Of a DNA stretch of 6,823 nucleotides, positions 1-6,609 are shown in pieces (the stretch's first letter is position 1; each line of letters starts with the position of its first letter). A program made the position numbers and the translations under genes. The notes below the pieces were generated by a model. The model worked only from the letters and a program-made list of their open reading frames with translations, did no database searches and was not told the DNA's origin. Origin of the DNA: Bact-19 sp038319215 (GTDB lineage: Bacteria; Bacteroidota; Bacteroidia; Bacteroidales; ML635J-15); the NCBI GenBank assembly GCA_038319215.1, contig JBBQCZ010000182.1, positions 1 to 6,823 on the forward strand, given 5' to 3'.

Positions 1-177
1 GAGCAACGTGATGCCATCCAGTTGGCTGATGCTTGTTTGCTGCTTATACCGGCGTTCCGAAGGGGTGACAATATGAACATCGTGACCCTCGTCGCGGAAT
101 TTACGCATCAGATCGGAATAAAGATTCCGGTCTTGAATCGATTTAATATTGACGAGGGTAAGGAATAGTATTTTCAT
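1..177 (-). CDS. Glycosyltransferase family 4, N-terminal fragment (WbuB-like), cut by window edge
   Basis: An open frame starts at the ATG at 177 and runs off the left edge without a stop, giving 59 residues. It opens with MKILFLTLVNIKSIQDRN and continues through LYSDLMRKFRDEGHDV and HIVTPSERR. This is the first beta strand, loop and helix of a GT-B fold glycosyltransferase, and I recognise the pattern from GT4 enzymes of the WbuB type in O-antigen clusters. Such enzymes transfer a sugar from a nucleotide donor to a lipid-linked acceptor on the cytoplasmic side of the inner membrane. The gene begins 77 bases after the HisF-like gene, in the same direction. No Shine-Dalgarno sequence is visible and the leader is A/T-rich. 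In E. coli O145, wbuB lies downstream of the wbuXYZ trio, with the fnl genes between, so the context fits. The catalytic C-terminal half is outside the window, so donor and acceptor cannot be inferred. Confidence 0.72.
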   Translation of the reverse strand, partial: MKILFLTLVNIKSIQDRNLYSDLMRKFRDEGHDVHIVTPSERRYKQQTSISQLDGITLL

Positions 178-254
178 TATTTAGGTCTAACAAACAATGC
201 GACTGCAATTTTTTTGTGCAGGTAAACTACATTCAAAGGCATTAACTGAATTTG

Positions 255-1034
255 TTAATAGCCTAAAGCTTTCTTAATCAGTAAATCTTTATCAAGCCTG
301 GCGGGATAATTGATTAAAACGGCTTTATATACCCCTTTGAAAACGAATAAGCTTCCCGCAGCAGCACCAATAATTCCAAACTCGCTGATCAGTTGCTGAA
401 TATCTTCCAGAGGCCCAGCCCCCCCAAGTATCGTTAACGGAACATTTACGGCCGCCCTCATTTTACGGGCAAAAGTTAAATCATAGCCCTTCATCACGCC
501 ATCCTGGTCGATCGAGTTGACGATAATCTCACCGGCCCCGGCTTCTACCATTTTTTGTGCAAGTTCTATAGGTGATTTACCTGTATTCTTTGTTCCATTG
601 TGTGTCCATACCTCGTATTTACCCCCCAGGATTCGTTTTTTTACATCAAGAACCACCACTACACTTTGGTTCCCTACACAAGCGGCGGCAGCTGAAATAA
701 GTTCAGGATGATTAATTGCAGCAGAACTAATTGCCACCTTTTCAACCCCCAACTGAATGATCTTTTCTACCTGATTCACTGTAGTTACTCCGCCACCGTA
801 ACACAAAGGCATCCTGCACTCAGAAGCCAGATTCCGAATCATCCTGTAATCTGGTTCTGCACCATCACGCGTGGCATCGATATCGATGACCATCAGTTCA
901 TCGACCTCCTTTTCATTGAAAATTCTTACTGCGTTGATGGGATCACCTACATATTTTGGATGCTTGAAATTAACCGTTTTTACAAGCCCTTTATCTTTTA
1001 CCAGTAAACAGGGGATAATTCTTGGATATAACAT
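255..1034 (-). CDS. HisF-like ammonia-channelling subunit of sugar amidotransferase (WbuZ/HisF2 type)
   Basis: A 259-residue (beta/alpha)8-barrel protein, full length for HisF. Recognisable pieces are RIIPCL (5-10), VDELMVIDID (44-53), GGG (80-82), LD130, NSIDQDG (173-179), GGAG (204-207) and GS (227-228). Compared with T. maritima HisF from memory, the gate residues Arg5, Glu46, Lys99 and Glu167 (169 here) are present, as are Lys19, Asp51 and Asp130. The general acid Asp11 is Leu, giving CLLVKDKGLVKT where true HisF has CLDVKDGRVVKG. That change fits the paralogues found in O-antigen clusters. These are thought to pass HisH-derived ammonia to a WbpG/WbuX partner and do not need to close the imidazole ring. 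The gene lies after wbpG and hisH homologues on the same strand, separated from hisH by 137 bases with a polypyrimidine leader on the coding strand. No Shine-Dalgarno sequence is seen. A role in histidine synthesis is unlikely, because no other his genes are present and Asp11 is missing. Confidence 0.93.
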   Translation of the reverse strand: MLYPRIIPCLLVKDKGLVKTVNFKHPKYVGDPINAVRIFNEKEVDELMVIDIDATRDGAEPDYRMIRNLASECRMPLCYGGGVTTVNQVEKIIQLGVEKVAISSAAINHPELISAAAACVGNQSVVVVLDVKKRILGGKYEVWTHNGTKNTGKSPIELAQKMVEAGAGEIIVNSIDQDGVMKGYDLTFARKMRAAVNVPLTILGGAGPLEDIQQLISEFGIIGAAAGSLFVFKGVYKAVLINYPARLDKDLLIKKALGY

Positions 1035-1038
1035 TTTT

Positions 1039-1111
1039 AGAAGAATAGAAAGAGTGAGGAAGTAAAGGAGAGGGGGAGAGGGGAAGACGAAGAGAAGGGG
1101 TGAAAGAGAGA
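1039..1111. repeat. Polypurine/polypyrimidine tract with a perfect mirror repeat
   Basis: Of these 73 bases, 68 are purines on the plus strand, with pyrimidines only at 1046, 1055, 1063, 1088 and 1101. On the coding strand this is a long C/T-rich leader ending a few bases before the hisF-like ATG. Bases 1067-1081 form a perfect 15-base mirror repeat centred on a run of five G at 1072-1076. Mirror-symmetric polypurine DNA is the class that can adopt intramolecular triplex (H-DNA). The tract does not extend either neighbouring gene and I see no exact tandem unit in it. Its function is unknown. It could be a low-complexity insertion, a leader affecting translation, or a site where transcription slows. 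Confidence 0.75.
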
Positions 1112-1171
1112 CAGCTGCTTAATGGAATTATGCAACTTCAAATCTTTTTCCCTTTATGATAAAACTATTAA

Positions 1172-1786
1172 CTACAGCAATGCAAAGTTTTTAAGCAATT
1201 GAATCCCGTTCGAATGACTTTTTTCGGGATGGAACTGAACTCCAAAAATATTAGCGGAATTCACGGCACATTCAAAATCACCAATATAAGTTGTTTTTGC
1301 AATAGCATCCTCCGGATTATTACATTTAAAATAATAGGAGTGAAGAAAATAAAAACGTGATTCATCGGCTATGCCGTTAAACAAGCCATTTGAATGCAGC
1401 GGTTTTACAGTATTCCAACCCATGTGCGGAATTTGCAACGCAACTGAATCTGACTGGAGTTTAAACTTTTTTACTCTGCCATTAATCCAGCCCAAACCGG
1501 GCAAAACGCCTTCTTCACTCTGTTTTGCCAACATTTGCATCCCTACACATATTCCTAAAACAGGTATTTTTTCGTTGAGCACTTTTTGCTCCAGGACTTC
1601 ACGCATACCCGAATCAATCAGCCTTTGCATCGCATAATCAAAAGAACCTACTCCTGGTAAAATAATTTTAGTGGCATGTGTCAGATCTGCACTGTTTTTT
1701 GCGATCAGAACTGGTATATTTAGCTTTTTATATACATTGGCAAATGCATTCACATTGCCAAGACCATAATCAATAATTACTATCAT
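1172..1786 (-). CDS. hisH: HisH-type glutamine amidotransferase subunit for sugar amidation (WbuY-like)
   Basis: A 204-residue class I (triad) glutamine amidotransferase that hydrolyses glutamine to glutamate and ammonia. It starts MIVIIDYGLGN, the usual HisH N-terminus. The oxyanion region is PGVGSF (44-49), the nucleophile is Cys80 in GICVGMQ, HSYY lies at 149-152, and the rest of the triad is His186 and Glu188 in QFHPEKS. I chose the ATG at 1786. A start at 1849 would add 21 residues with no HisH likeness, encoded inside the end of the preceding gene. At 1786 the start overlaps the upstream stop as ATGA, which suggests translational coupling with the WbpG-like gene. The expected partner is the HisF-like barrel just downstream, with ammonia delivered to the WbpG/WbuX enzyme rather than to histidine synthesis. 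All triad residues are present, so the protein should be active. Confidence 0.94.
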   Translation of the reverse strand: MIVIIDYGLGNVNAFANVYKKLNIPVLIAKNSADLTHATKIILPGVGSFDYAMQRLIDSGMREVLEQKVLNEKIPVLGICVGMQMLAKQSEEGVLPGLGWINGRVKKFKLQSDSVALQIPHMGWNTVKPLHSNGLFNGIADESRFYFLHSYYFKCNNPEDAIAKTTYIGDFECAVNSANIFGVQFHPEKSHSNGIQLLKNFALL

Positions 1787-2916
1787 CTGAAAAGTCTTTT
1801 TTCCAGTCCGAGCATTTTCATAGCTCTGGCACCCAGGCCAATGAGCCATCTTTTATTTTTGTAATCGTAGAACGTTTTATTTTTTCCTTCAAAAAGCGAC
1901 TGCAACTCATTCACGGTTAAATCTAATTTATGCGCCACATATTCGAATTTGTGTTTTAACGTATTTTCATCCAATTCGGGTTTCAAAATTCTTTCCAGTG
2001 CCTCATCTCTCGTCATTTGACCTGTCATAATCAGGCTTGAAAAATGAGCCCTCCGTTTTTCATAACCGAATTTTCGTGGCATCCAGTAATCTTCATAGAA
2101 ACAGGTAAATCGTGATTCGTGGTGTTTGTGTTGAAATTTTTGCCACCCAAACCGGGTTTCAAGCAGTTGTTCCGCATCTTTCTTAATATATGGAATTAAA
2201 TTCAACGGCTTGACAATTTGCATCCCGCATAAGTATTTGTAATAGATTTTATAGGTGAATATATCAACGATTGGAAATGTTTTTAGCGGGATTTTACCGA
2301 AGCGCTGATGGATATCATTTACGAGGATTTTATCGATACCCGGATACGCTCCCCATTCTTCAGGTTCACGGCAGCATTCTGTTGAGTAATTGGCACCTGT
2401 TAACACATATTTGATTTTGTGTTTTCGGGCAAATTTGTAGATCCCTGAAAAGAAGGCCAGGTCCTGCGGATCATCCATATTCGCGATCTGAGATTTAAAG
2501 TAAGCAACTTGCAGATCCTTCATCTCTTCCCAATTAATCACTTCGGTATATAATTCAAGTCCAAGACCATCAATTAATTTCTCAATATTGCTCACTGCCT
2601 GCTGGGTGTTCCAACCCGCATCAACATGAAAAAGAAGGGGCCTGAGCCCCATGATTTCTTTTGCAACGTAAGCAGTATACGAACTGTCCAGACCGCCACT
2701 TAAACCGACAATGCAGTCAAAATCTTTCCCTTTACCTTCTTTTTTTATTTTATCAGCAAACAGCATCAATTCTTTATACCCTTGATCGTTGGGATGCCAG
2801 TCAGGTAAGATATTTTCATGAAAATTACGGCAATAGTCACACCAACCCCTTTCGTCGAAAGTAATTTGTGGATCGCTCGTATCCATGATGCAATTGGTGC
2901 AAATTCTGTAATTCAT
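1783..2916 (-). CDS. wbpG: N-acetyl sugar amidotransferase, WbpG/WbuX/PseA family
   Basis: A 377-residue protein, close to the usual family length. The N-terminus carries two cysteine pairs, Cys6/Cys9 (CTNC) and Cys26/Cys29 (CDYC), probably a zinc knuckle. A PP-loop ATP pyrophosphatase motif follows, SGGLDSS at 73-79, as in ATP-using amidotransferases. Further family-like blocks are HVDAGWNT (97-104), ANYSTECCREPEEWGAY (175-191) and KHHESRFTCFYEDYW (264-278). Family members activate an N-acetyl sugar, probably as the nucleotide-linked form, and replace the acetamido oxygen with ammonia to give an acetamidino group. Examples are ManNAc3NAmA in P. aeruginosa O5 and L-FucNAm in E. coli O145. The stop overlaps the hisH start (ATGA), and hisF follows, which completes the known trio. 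The start is 24 bases after the preceding glycosyltransferase, with a weak AGGTG upstream. The exact sugar cannot be read from this window. Confidence 0.93.
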   Translation of the reverse strand: MNYRICTNCIMDTSDPQITFDERGWCDYCRNFHENILPDWHPNDQGYKELMLFADKIKKEGKGKDFDCIVGLSGGLDSSYTAYVAKEIMGLRPLLFHVDAGWNTQQAVSNIEKLIDGLGLELYTEVINWEEMKDLQVAYFKSQIANMDDPQDLAFFSGIYKFARKHKIKYVLTGANYSTECCREPEEWGAYPGIDKILVNDIHQRFGKIPLKTFPIVDIFTYKIYYKYLCGMQIVKPLNLIPYIKKDAEQLLETRFGWQKFQHKHHESRFTCFYEDYWMPRKFGYEKRRAHFSSLIMTGQMTRDEALERILKPELDENTLKHKFEYVAHKLDLTVNELQSLFEGKNKTFYDYKNKRWLIGLGARAMKMLGLEKRLFR

Positions 2917-2940
2917 AACACCTAATTTTATTACTGAATT

Positions 2941-4080
2941 TTATATGCTTTGTTTATATGTTTTAAGCAAGAAAACAAAGGTTTCATTAGCACATCTTGA
3001 CCAACTGTATTGCTCTGATAATTTTTTAGCCTTTTGAGCTATCTCCAGTCTAATGGACTTGTTAATAATAATATTTTCAATTGCTTGTGATATTGTAATG
3101 TAATTCTCCGGATCGAAATATATTCCAGCATCTTGCAGTACTTCCGGCATTGGTCCCCTGTTTGAGCATGCAATTGGTAGGCCAACAGACATTCCCTCAA
3201 TAAGAACATTTGGCATGTTCTCACAACTTGAGGCAAAAACAAAAATATCCGACTGTTTAAGTAGAAATGGAATTTCGTTATGCTTGATGAATTCTATTTG
3301 CTTGATGAACTTTTTGTCTGGATCGGCGATCTGCACCTCTTTTTCAAAAAACTTCTGTGCCTTGCCTTCTCCGCCACCAACAAAATTGATTGATAAATTA
3401 TACCCTTTTTGACGTAAAAGTTTTATAGCTTTTACAACATTCCATTGATGTTTGTATAATTCGACAAATGATATATATATAATTTTTATCGATTGATTCT
3501 CCTTATCTTTCCAAACACCAAAATTAGAATCAATCCGAAAAGCTCTGCTTACCCCATGCGGGATAATTGTGTAGTTTGATATTGCACCGCAATACTCTTG
3601 AATAACTTTCGAAGCATATTCAGTAAGAAAGATGACTCCTTCAGAATTTTTCAATGAATAATTCTGAATATATCTTAAAATAAAAAGTCTAAACCGGGCA
3701 TAGCCAAATCCGAATCTTTGAATTTCACCCTTTTCATATGAAAGCATGTCTCTGCTCATTGATACAGATGGGTGGAAGTGACAGACTGATCCAGCGCATG
3801 TGTTTAATAGTATATCTATGCCAACTTTCTTTGCTTCGATCGGTAGTTTAAAATATTGCCATAAAACTTGGTTTAATAGCGACTTCTTCAAGCTAGGGGG
3901 GCAATGTTTAACCAACCAATTATAATTTGGTAATGAATCAAGTAACTGTTTGTAAGACCATATGTGCACTTCTATTATTTCATCCGGAAGAGAAGTTAAT
4001 TCAGTTAAAATTCCAATTATATGTGCTTTGGCTCCACCGGATCTGTTCCTGGATGCATCAATTCCAACTTTTAATTTCAT
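2941..4080 (-). CDS. Glycosyltransferase family 4 (GT-B fold)
   Basis: A 379-residue retaining-type GT4 glycosyltransferase. The N-terminus MKLKVGIDASRNRSGGAKAH has the glycine-rich acceptor-side loop (about residues 13-18). The linker between the two domains contains IIPHGV (172-177). The donor domain has FVGGGEGKA (233-241), SDIFVFASSCE (277-287), then Glu287 and Glu295 spaced as E-x7-E, followed by GMSVGLPIACSNRGPMPEV. This is the standard nucleotide-sugar-binding signature of GT4. It lies between another glycosyltransferase (45 bases upstream) and the WbpG-like gene (24 bases downstream), all in one direction. It probably adds one sugar to the undecaprenyl-linked repeat unit. No signal peptide or clear membrane span is visible, so a cytoplasmic or membrane-peripheral location is expected. 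Donor and acceptor are unknown. Confidence 0.92.
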   Translation of the reverse strand: MKLKVGIDASRNRSGGAKAHIIGILTELTSLPDEIIEVHIWSYKQLLDSLPNYNWLVKHCPPSLKKSLLNQVLWQYFKLPIEAKKVGIDILLNTCAGSVCHFHPSVSMSRDMLSYEKGEIQRFGFGYARFRLFILRYIQNYSLKNSEGVIFLTEYASKVIQEYCGAISNYTIIPHGVSRAFRIDSNFGVWKDKENQSIKIIYISFVELYKHQWNVVKAIKLLRQKGYNLSINFVGGGEGKAQKFFEKEVQIADPDKKFIKQIEFIKHNEIPFLLKQSDIFVFASSCENMPNVLIEGMSVGLPIACSNRGPMPEVLQDAGIYFDPENYITISQAIENIIINKSIRLEIAQKAKKLSEQYSWSRCANETFVFLLKTYKQSI

Positions 4081-4125
4081 TCGTTATTTTGAGTCATATG
4101 AATAAGGAAAATGTAATTATTATTC

Positions 4126-5319
4126 CTATTTGAGTATATAATCTTCTAATTGAGTGGAAAACAACTTAAGTTCAAAATTATCCTTGGAACTTTGAAAAGC
4201 TTTCTGACTCATTGTATATATTTCATTTCCATTTAAGGAAAGAATATGTTGAAAGCATTTAAGTAATGTCACATCATTTGTATCCTTTACAAGAAATCCA
4301 TTTTCTCCATCAATGATATATTTCGGAATATCAGAAGTATGATTTGTTATTAATGGAACTCCGGCGCCCAGACTTTCTACCAGTTTGGTTGGAAAACCTG
4401 CATGGGCATATCTTTTATCCTCTCTAAGCAAGATTGAAAAATGGTTTTTGTGATAATATTTTGGTATTTCATCCTGAGGTACGCATCCAATGCAGTGAAT
4501 ATAAGTTGGAAGTTCTATTGAATCAGGGAAAAAAGTTGCTTTAAATGAATTGGTTTCGATGCCTAGTATGTTGATTTCAAAACGGATTGAACCATTATTT
4601 ATTAATTTTAACGCGTTAAATACCGAATTTAACAAGTCTTTTTTTCCGGGATTACCGGCATATATTAGTTTTATAATGTCTAATGAATACGGAAAAGTGT
4701 TTGTAGACGGGATATTCCATTTACTATTTTTCAATTCAATTAAAGGAGGTACCAATAAGGTATCACAGCCTTTTTTTTGTAAAATTTTTTGAAGGTACGA
4801 GCTGATTACGATAACGTTTTTGATCAATGGATAAATGATCCTTATTCGAATGTTATTATCCAGATTCACAATTCCATATTTTCCACCTGGTAAATGACTC
4901 CCTTGGTACCATTCTGTGCAATCGCAGATAAGTTTAATATTATTTTTTTTACAAAACTTATAGGTTTTATAAATAAATAAAGAATTGCTATTATAAATAA
5001 TGATATGGCTAACTTTGGAAATGCTTGTGTAATTCCTTATCCATTTAAGTGTTTTGTTGCCTGTTTTGAAATAATTAATGACCTTTTGAATGTTGTTTTT
5101 TGATGGTATATCAAGTTCCGCCTGCGAATAGTATTCAAAGCCATCGTATCTGTAAATTCCATCAGAATTTAAATCTTCTATACGCGGCGCTTTTTCCCAT
5201 CCCGCAAAAACAGTGTCAATGTTGTTATTTTTTAATGCTTTGGCTATACCAAGCACCCTTTGAGAAGCAGCGTCTTTATCGGGGAAACGGAAGGAACCCG
5301 TATATATTATATTTTTCAT
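4126..5319 (-). CDS. Glycosyltransferase family 4-like, with atypical donor motif
   Basis: A 397-residue GT-B type glycosyltransferase when started at the ATG at 5319. The N-terminus reads MKNIIYTGSFRFPDKDAASQ, a typical first strand and acceptor loop of this group. An in-frame TTG at 5415 would add 32 residues (start of MNRWIKSNSLKD) before that conserved opening. I rejected it because it uses a rare start codon and the extension looks unrelated to the fold. Later landmarks are IYAGNPGKKD (219-228), ILGIET (251-256), CIGCVPQDEIPKYY (276-289) and AGFPTKLVESLGAGVPLI (307-324). The last block corresponds to the usual E-x7-E motif, but the first Glu is Ala307 and only Glu315 remains. This AGFPTK variant is, as I recall, a recurrent GT4 subtype. 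The 165 bases before the ATG hold nothing I can name. A transfer step in repeat-unit assembly is the likely role; the sugar is unknown. Confidence 0.87.
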   Translation of the reverse strand: MKNIIYTGSFRFPDKDAASQRVLGIAKALKNNNIDTVFAGWEKAPRIEDLNSDGIYRYDGFEYYSQAELDIPSKNNIQKVINYFKTGNKTLKWIRNYTSISKVSHIIIYNSNSLFIYKTYKFCKKNNIKLICDCTEWYQGSHLPGGKYGIVNLDNNIRIRIIYPLIKNVIVISSYLQKILQKKGCDTLLVPPLIELKNSKWNIPSTNTFPYSLDIIKLIYAGNPGKKDLLNSVFNALKLINNGSIRFEINILGIETNSFKATFFPDSIELPTYIHCIGCVPQDEIPKYYHKNHFSILLREDKRYAHAGFPTKLVESLGAGVPLITNHTSDIPKYIIDGENGFLVKDTNDVTLLKCFQHILSLNGNEIYTMSQKAFQSSKDNFELKLFSTQLEDYILK

Positions 5320-5484
5320 TAGCTTACTAATTAATAGCCTAATTTCAGTAATAAAAAACGATGCATTTTTACTGAAAATATCTTTTAACGAATTTGACTT
5401 TATCCATCTGTTCAAAAATAAATTACAATTTTATCGTTTTTAATTTGAAAATATGTTATTGGCAGACCTATTTGAATAAAGTAT

Positions 5485-6609
5485 TTAATCCTTGAAATTG
5501 GAGTTTAAAATATTATTATATAAATGGAGCAGATCACCAAATGGATCTCGATTAATAGGAATGGAGTTTTTTAGTCGTTGCAAATTGTCCAAAATATAAT
5601 GAGCTTTAATTACAAAATCATTAATGTTTCGATTCTCAAAAGTAATAGTGCCTTGAGGTCTTATAGCAACATCGCTAGCCAAAACTACAGTTTTTACCTC
5701 TAAGGCTTCTCTTACGCATAATGAGTCTCCATCTGAACAAGTAGGACGAAGAAAGACATCGGAAATAGTCCATAGTCCATAAACATCTTGAACATTTTCG
5801 CCTACAAAAAGAATATTTTCTTCAAGCTTGTTATTTTGTATGTATTTTTTATAATTATCCATCATCAACTCGGATTTATTTCCAGGAATACACACGATCA
5901 ATCCAATCTGAGGGTATCGAACCTTTAGTATAGATACTAATTGAAGCGAAATATCAATTCCATATAAATCAATGTCATTAAGTAACCTTGTCGACATCGC
6001 ATACATACTCATTAATGGAGTCCTTTTTTTAAAGAATAAAACTATTTCATCCTTTAATGGTTCAGTCTTGGTATTTATATTGTTTATATATGCAGGTATA
6101 ACAGAAATCATTTCATGGCTAACTCCTTTGGAAATTAATTGAGCTTTTATCATTTCATTAACTGCAATCCATTGAATATCTCTTTGTTTAAATAATAGAG
6201 AAAGAAATGGAGTGATATACCAGACCCGAAACCATTGGGCTTTTCTTAGTAATCTCATTTGATCGTGTAGCGTAATTACTATTTTTTTCTTCAAAAAATA
6301 CTTTGCAATCAAAATTGCAAAACTTCCATTTTCATTATTGTGGAAATGAAGCACTTTTGATTGATCTTTGGCACCGTAACGAAATAACCAATATATGTAC
6401 CCAATAAAATCATATCTTGTAGATACGTTAATAATCTTGACAAATTCAGGGTAATTTGACAAGGCTTTATCTAACCGGCCCAAATGATAAACATTATCTA
6501 ACATTCCCTTTTCTATTAATATATCAGCTACCCGTTTAATATGGATCGATACTCCACCGTAGGGAGGTGGATAATCGCCAAAAATACTGATGCTTTTTAA
6601 ATTTGTCAT
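5485..6609 (-). CDS. Glycosyltransferase family 4-like
   Basis: A 374-residue GT-B type glycosyltransferase. The N-terminus contains SIFGDYPPPYGGVSIHIKRV (8-26 region), a strand followed by the GGVSIHI acceptor loop. Middle landmarks are LHFHNNENGSFA (87-98), ITLHDQMR (112-119) and SVIPAYI (169-175), the interdomain linker. The donor site region is DVFLRPTCSDGDSLCVREAL (284-303), in which Asp293 and Glu301 hold the E-x7-E positions. Asp instead of the first Glu is seen, to my recollection, in related GT4 enzymes with an RPT-x-x-DGD block, so activity is still expected. The ATG overlaps the stop of the upstream gene as ATGA, indicating coupling to that protein. The gene is strongly AT-rich (17 G/C of 60 bases at 6121-6180). 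It probably adds a sugar during O-antigen or capsule repeat assembly; donor and acceptor are unknown. Confidence 0.87.
   Translation of the reverse strand: MTNLKSISIFGDYPPPYGGVSIHIKRVADILIEKGMLDNVYHLGRLDKALSNYPEFVKIINVSTRYDFIGYIYWLFRYGAKDQSKVLHFHNNENGSFAILIAKYFLKKKIVITLHDQMRLLRKAQWFRVWYITPFLSLLFKQRDIQWIAVNEMIKAQLISKGVSHEMISVIPAYINNINTKTEPLKDEIVLFFKKRTPLMSMYAMSTRLLNDIDLYGIDISLQLVSILKVRYPQIGLIVCIPGNKSELMMDNYKKYIQNNKLEENILFVGENVQDVYGLWTISDVFLRPTCSDGDSLCVREALEVKTVVLASDVAIRPQGTITFENRNINDFVIKAHYILDNLQRLKNSIPINRDPFGDLLHLYNNILNSNFKD

Noticed and set aside
203..221. Inverted repeat CTGCA...TGCAG between the HisF-like gene and the left-edge glycosyltransferase, considered as a terminator
   Set aside because: The stem is only 5 bp with a 9-base A-rich loop, and no T-run follows on the minus strand. 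The next gene also starts soon after, so read-through is expected.
517..1065. Plus-strand open frames opposite the HisF-like gene, and similar ones opposite the other genes (for example 1371-1637, 2661-2864, 3215-3412, 4550-4792, 5100-5330)
   Set aside because: They are antisense shadows of strongly supported minus-strand genes, with no recognisable domains.
255..1786. hisH and hisF as part of a histidine biosynthesis operon
   Set aside because: No other his genes are nearby, the HisF copy lacks Asp11, and the adjacent WbpG-like gene and glycosyltransferases point to polysaccharide amidation.
1787..1849. N-terminal extension of HisH from an upstream ATG at 1849
   Set aside because: The 21 extra residues lie inside the WbpG-like gene in another frame and do not resemble HisH, while the ATG at 1786 gives the classic MIVIIDYGLGN start.
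3469..3480. Short AT dinucleotide run, considered as a phase-variable repeat
   Set aside because: It is about six units, lies inside a well-conserved glycosyltransferase reading frame, and is expected in such AT-rich sequence.
5320..5415. N-terminal extension of the 4126-5319 glycosyltransferase from a TTG at 5415
   Set aside because: It needs a TTG start and adds 32 residues before the conserved first strand MKNIIYTGSF.
5413..5420. Bacteroidota-type -7 box (TATTTTTG on the minus strand) in the 165-base gap before the 4126-5319 gene
   Set aside because: It matches TAnnTTTG, but no TTTG-like -33 element is found about 20 bases upstream, and such matches are common by chance in AT-rich DNA.
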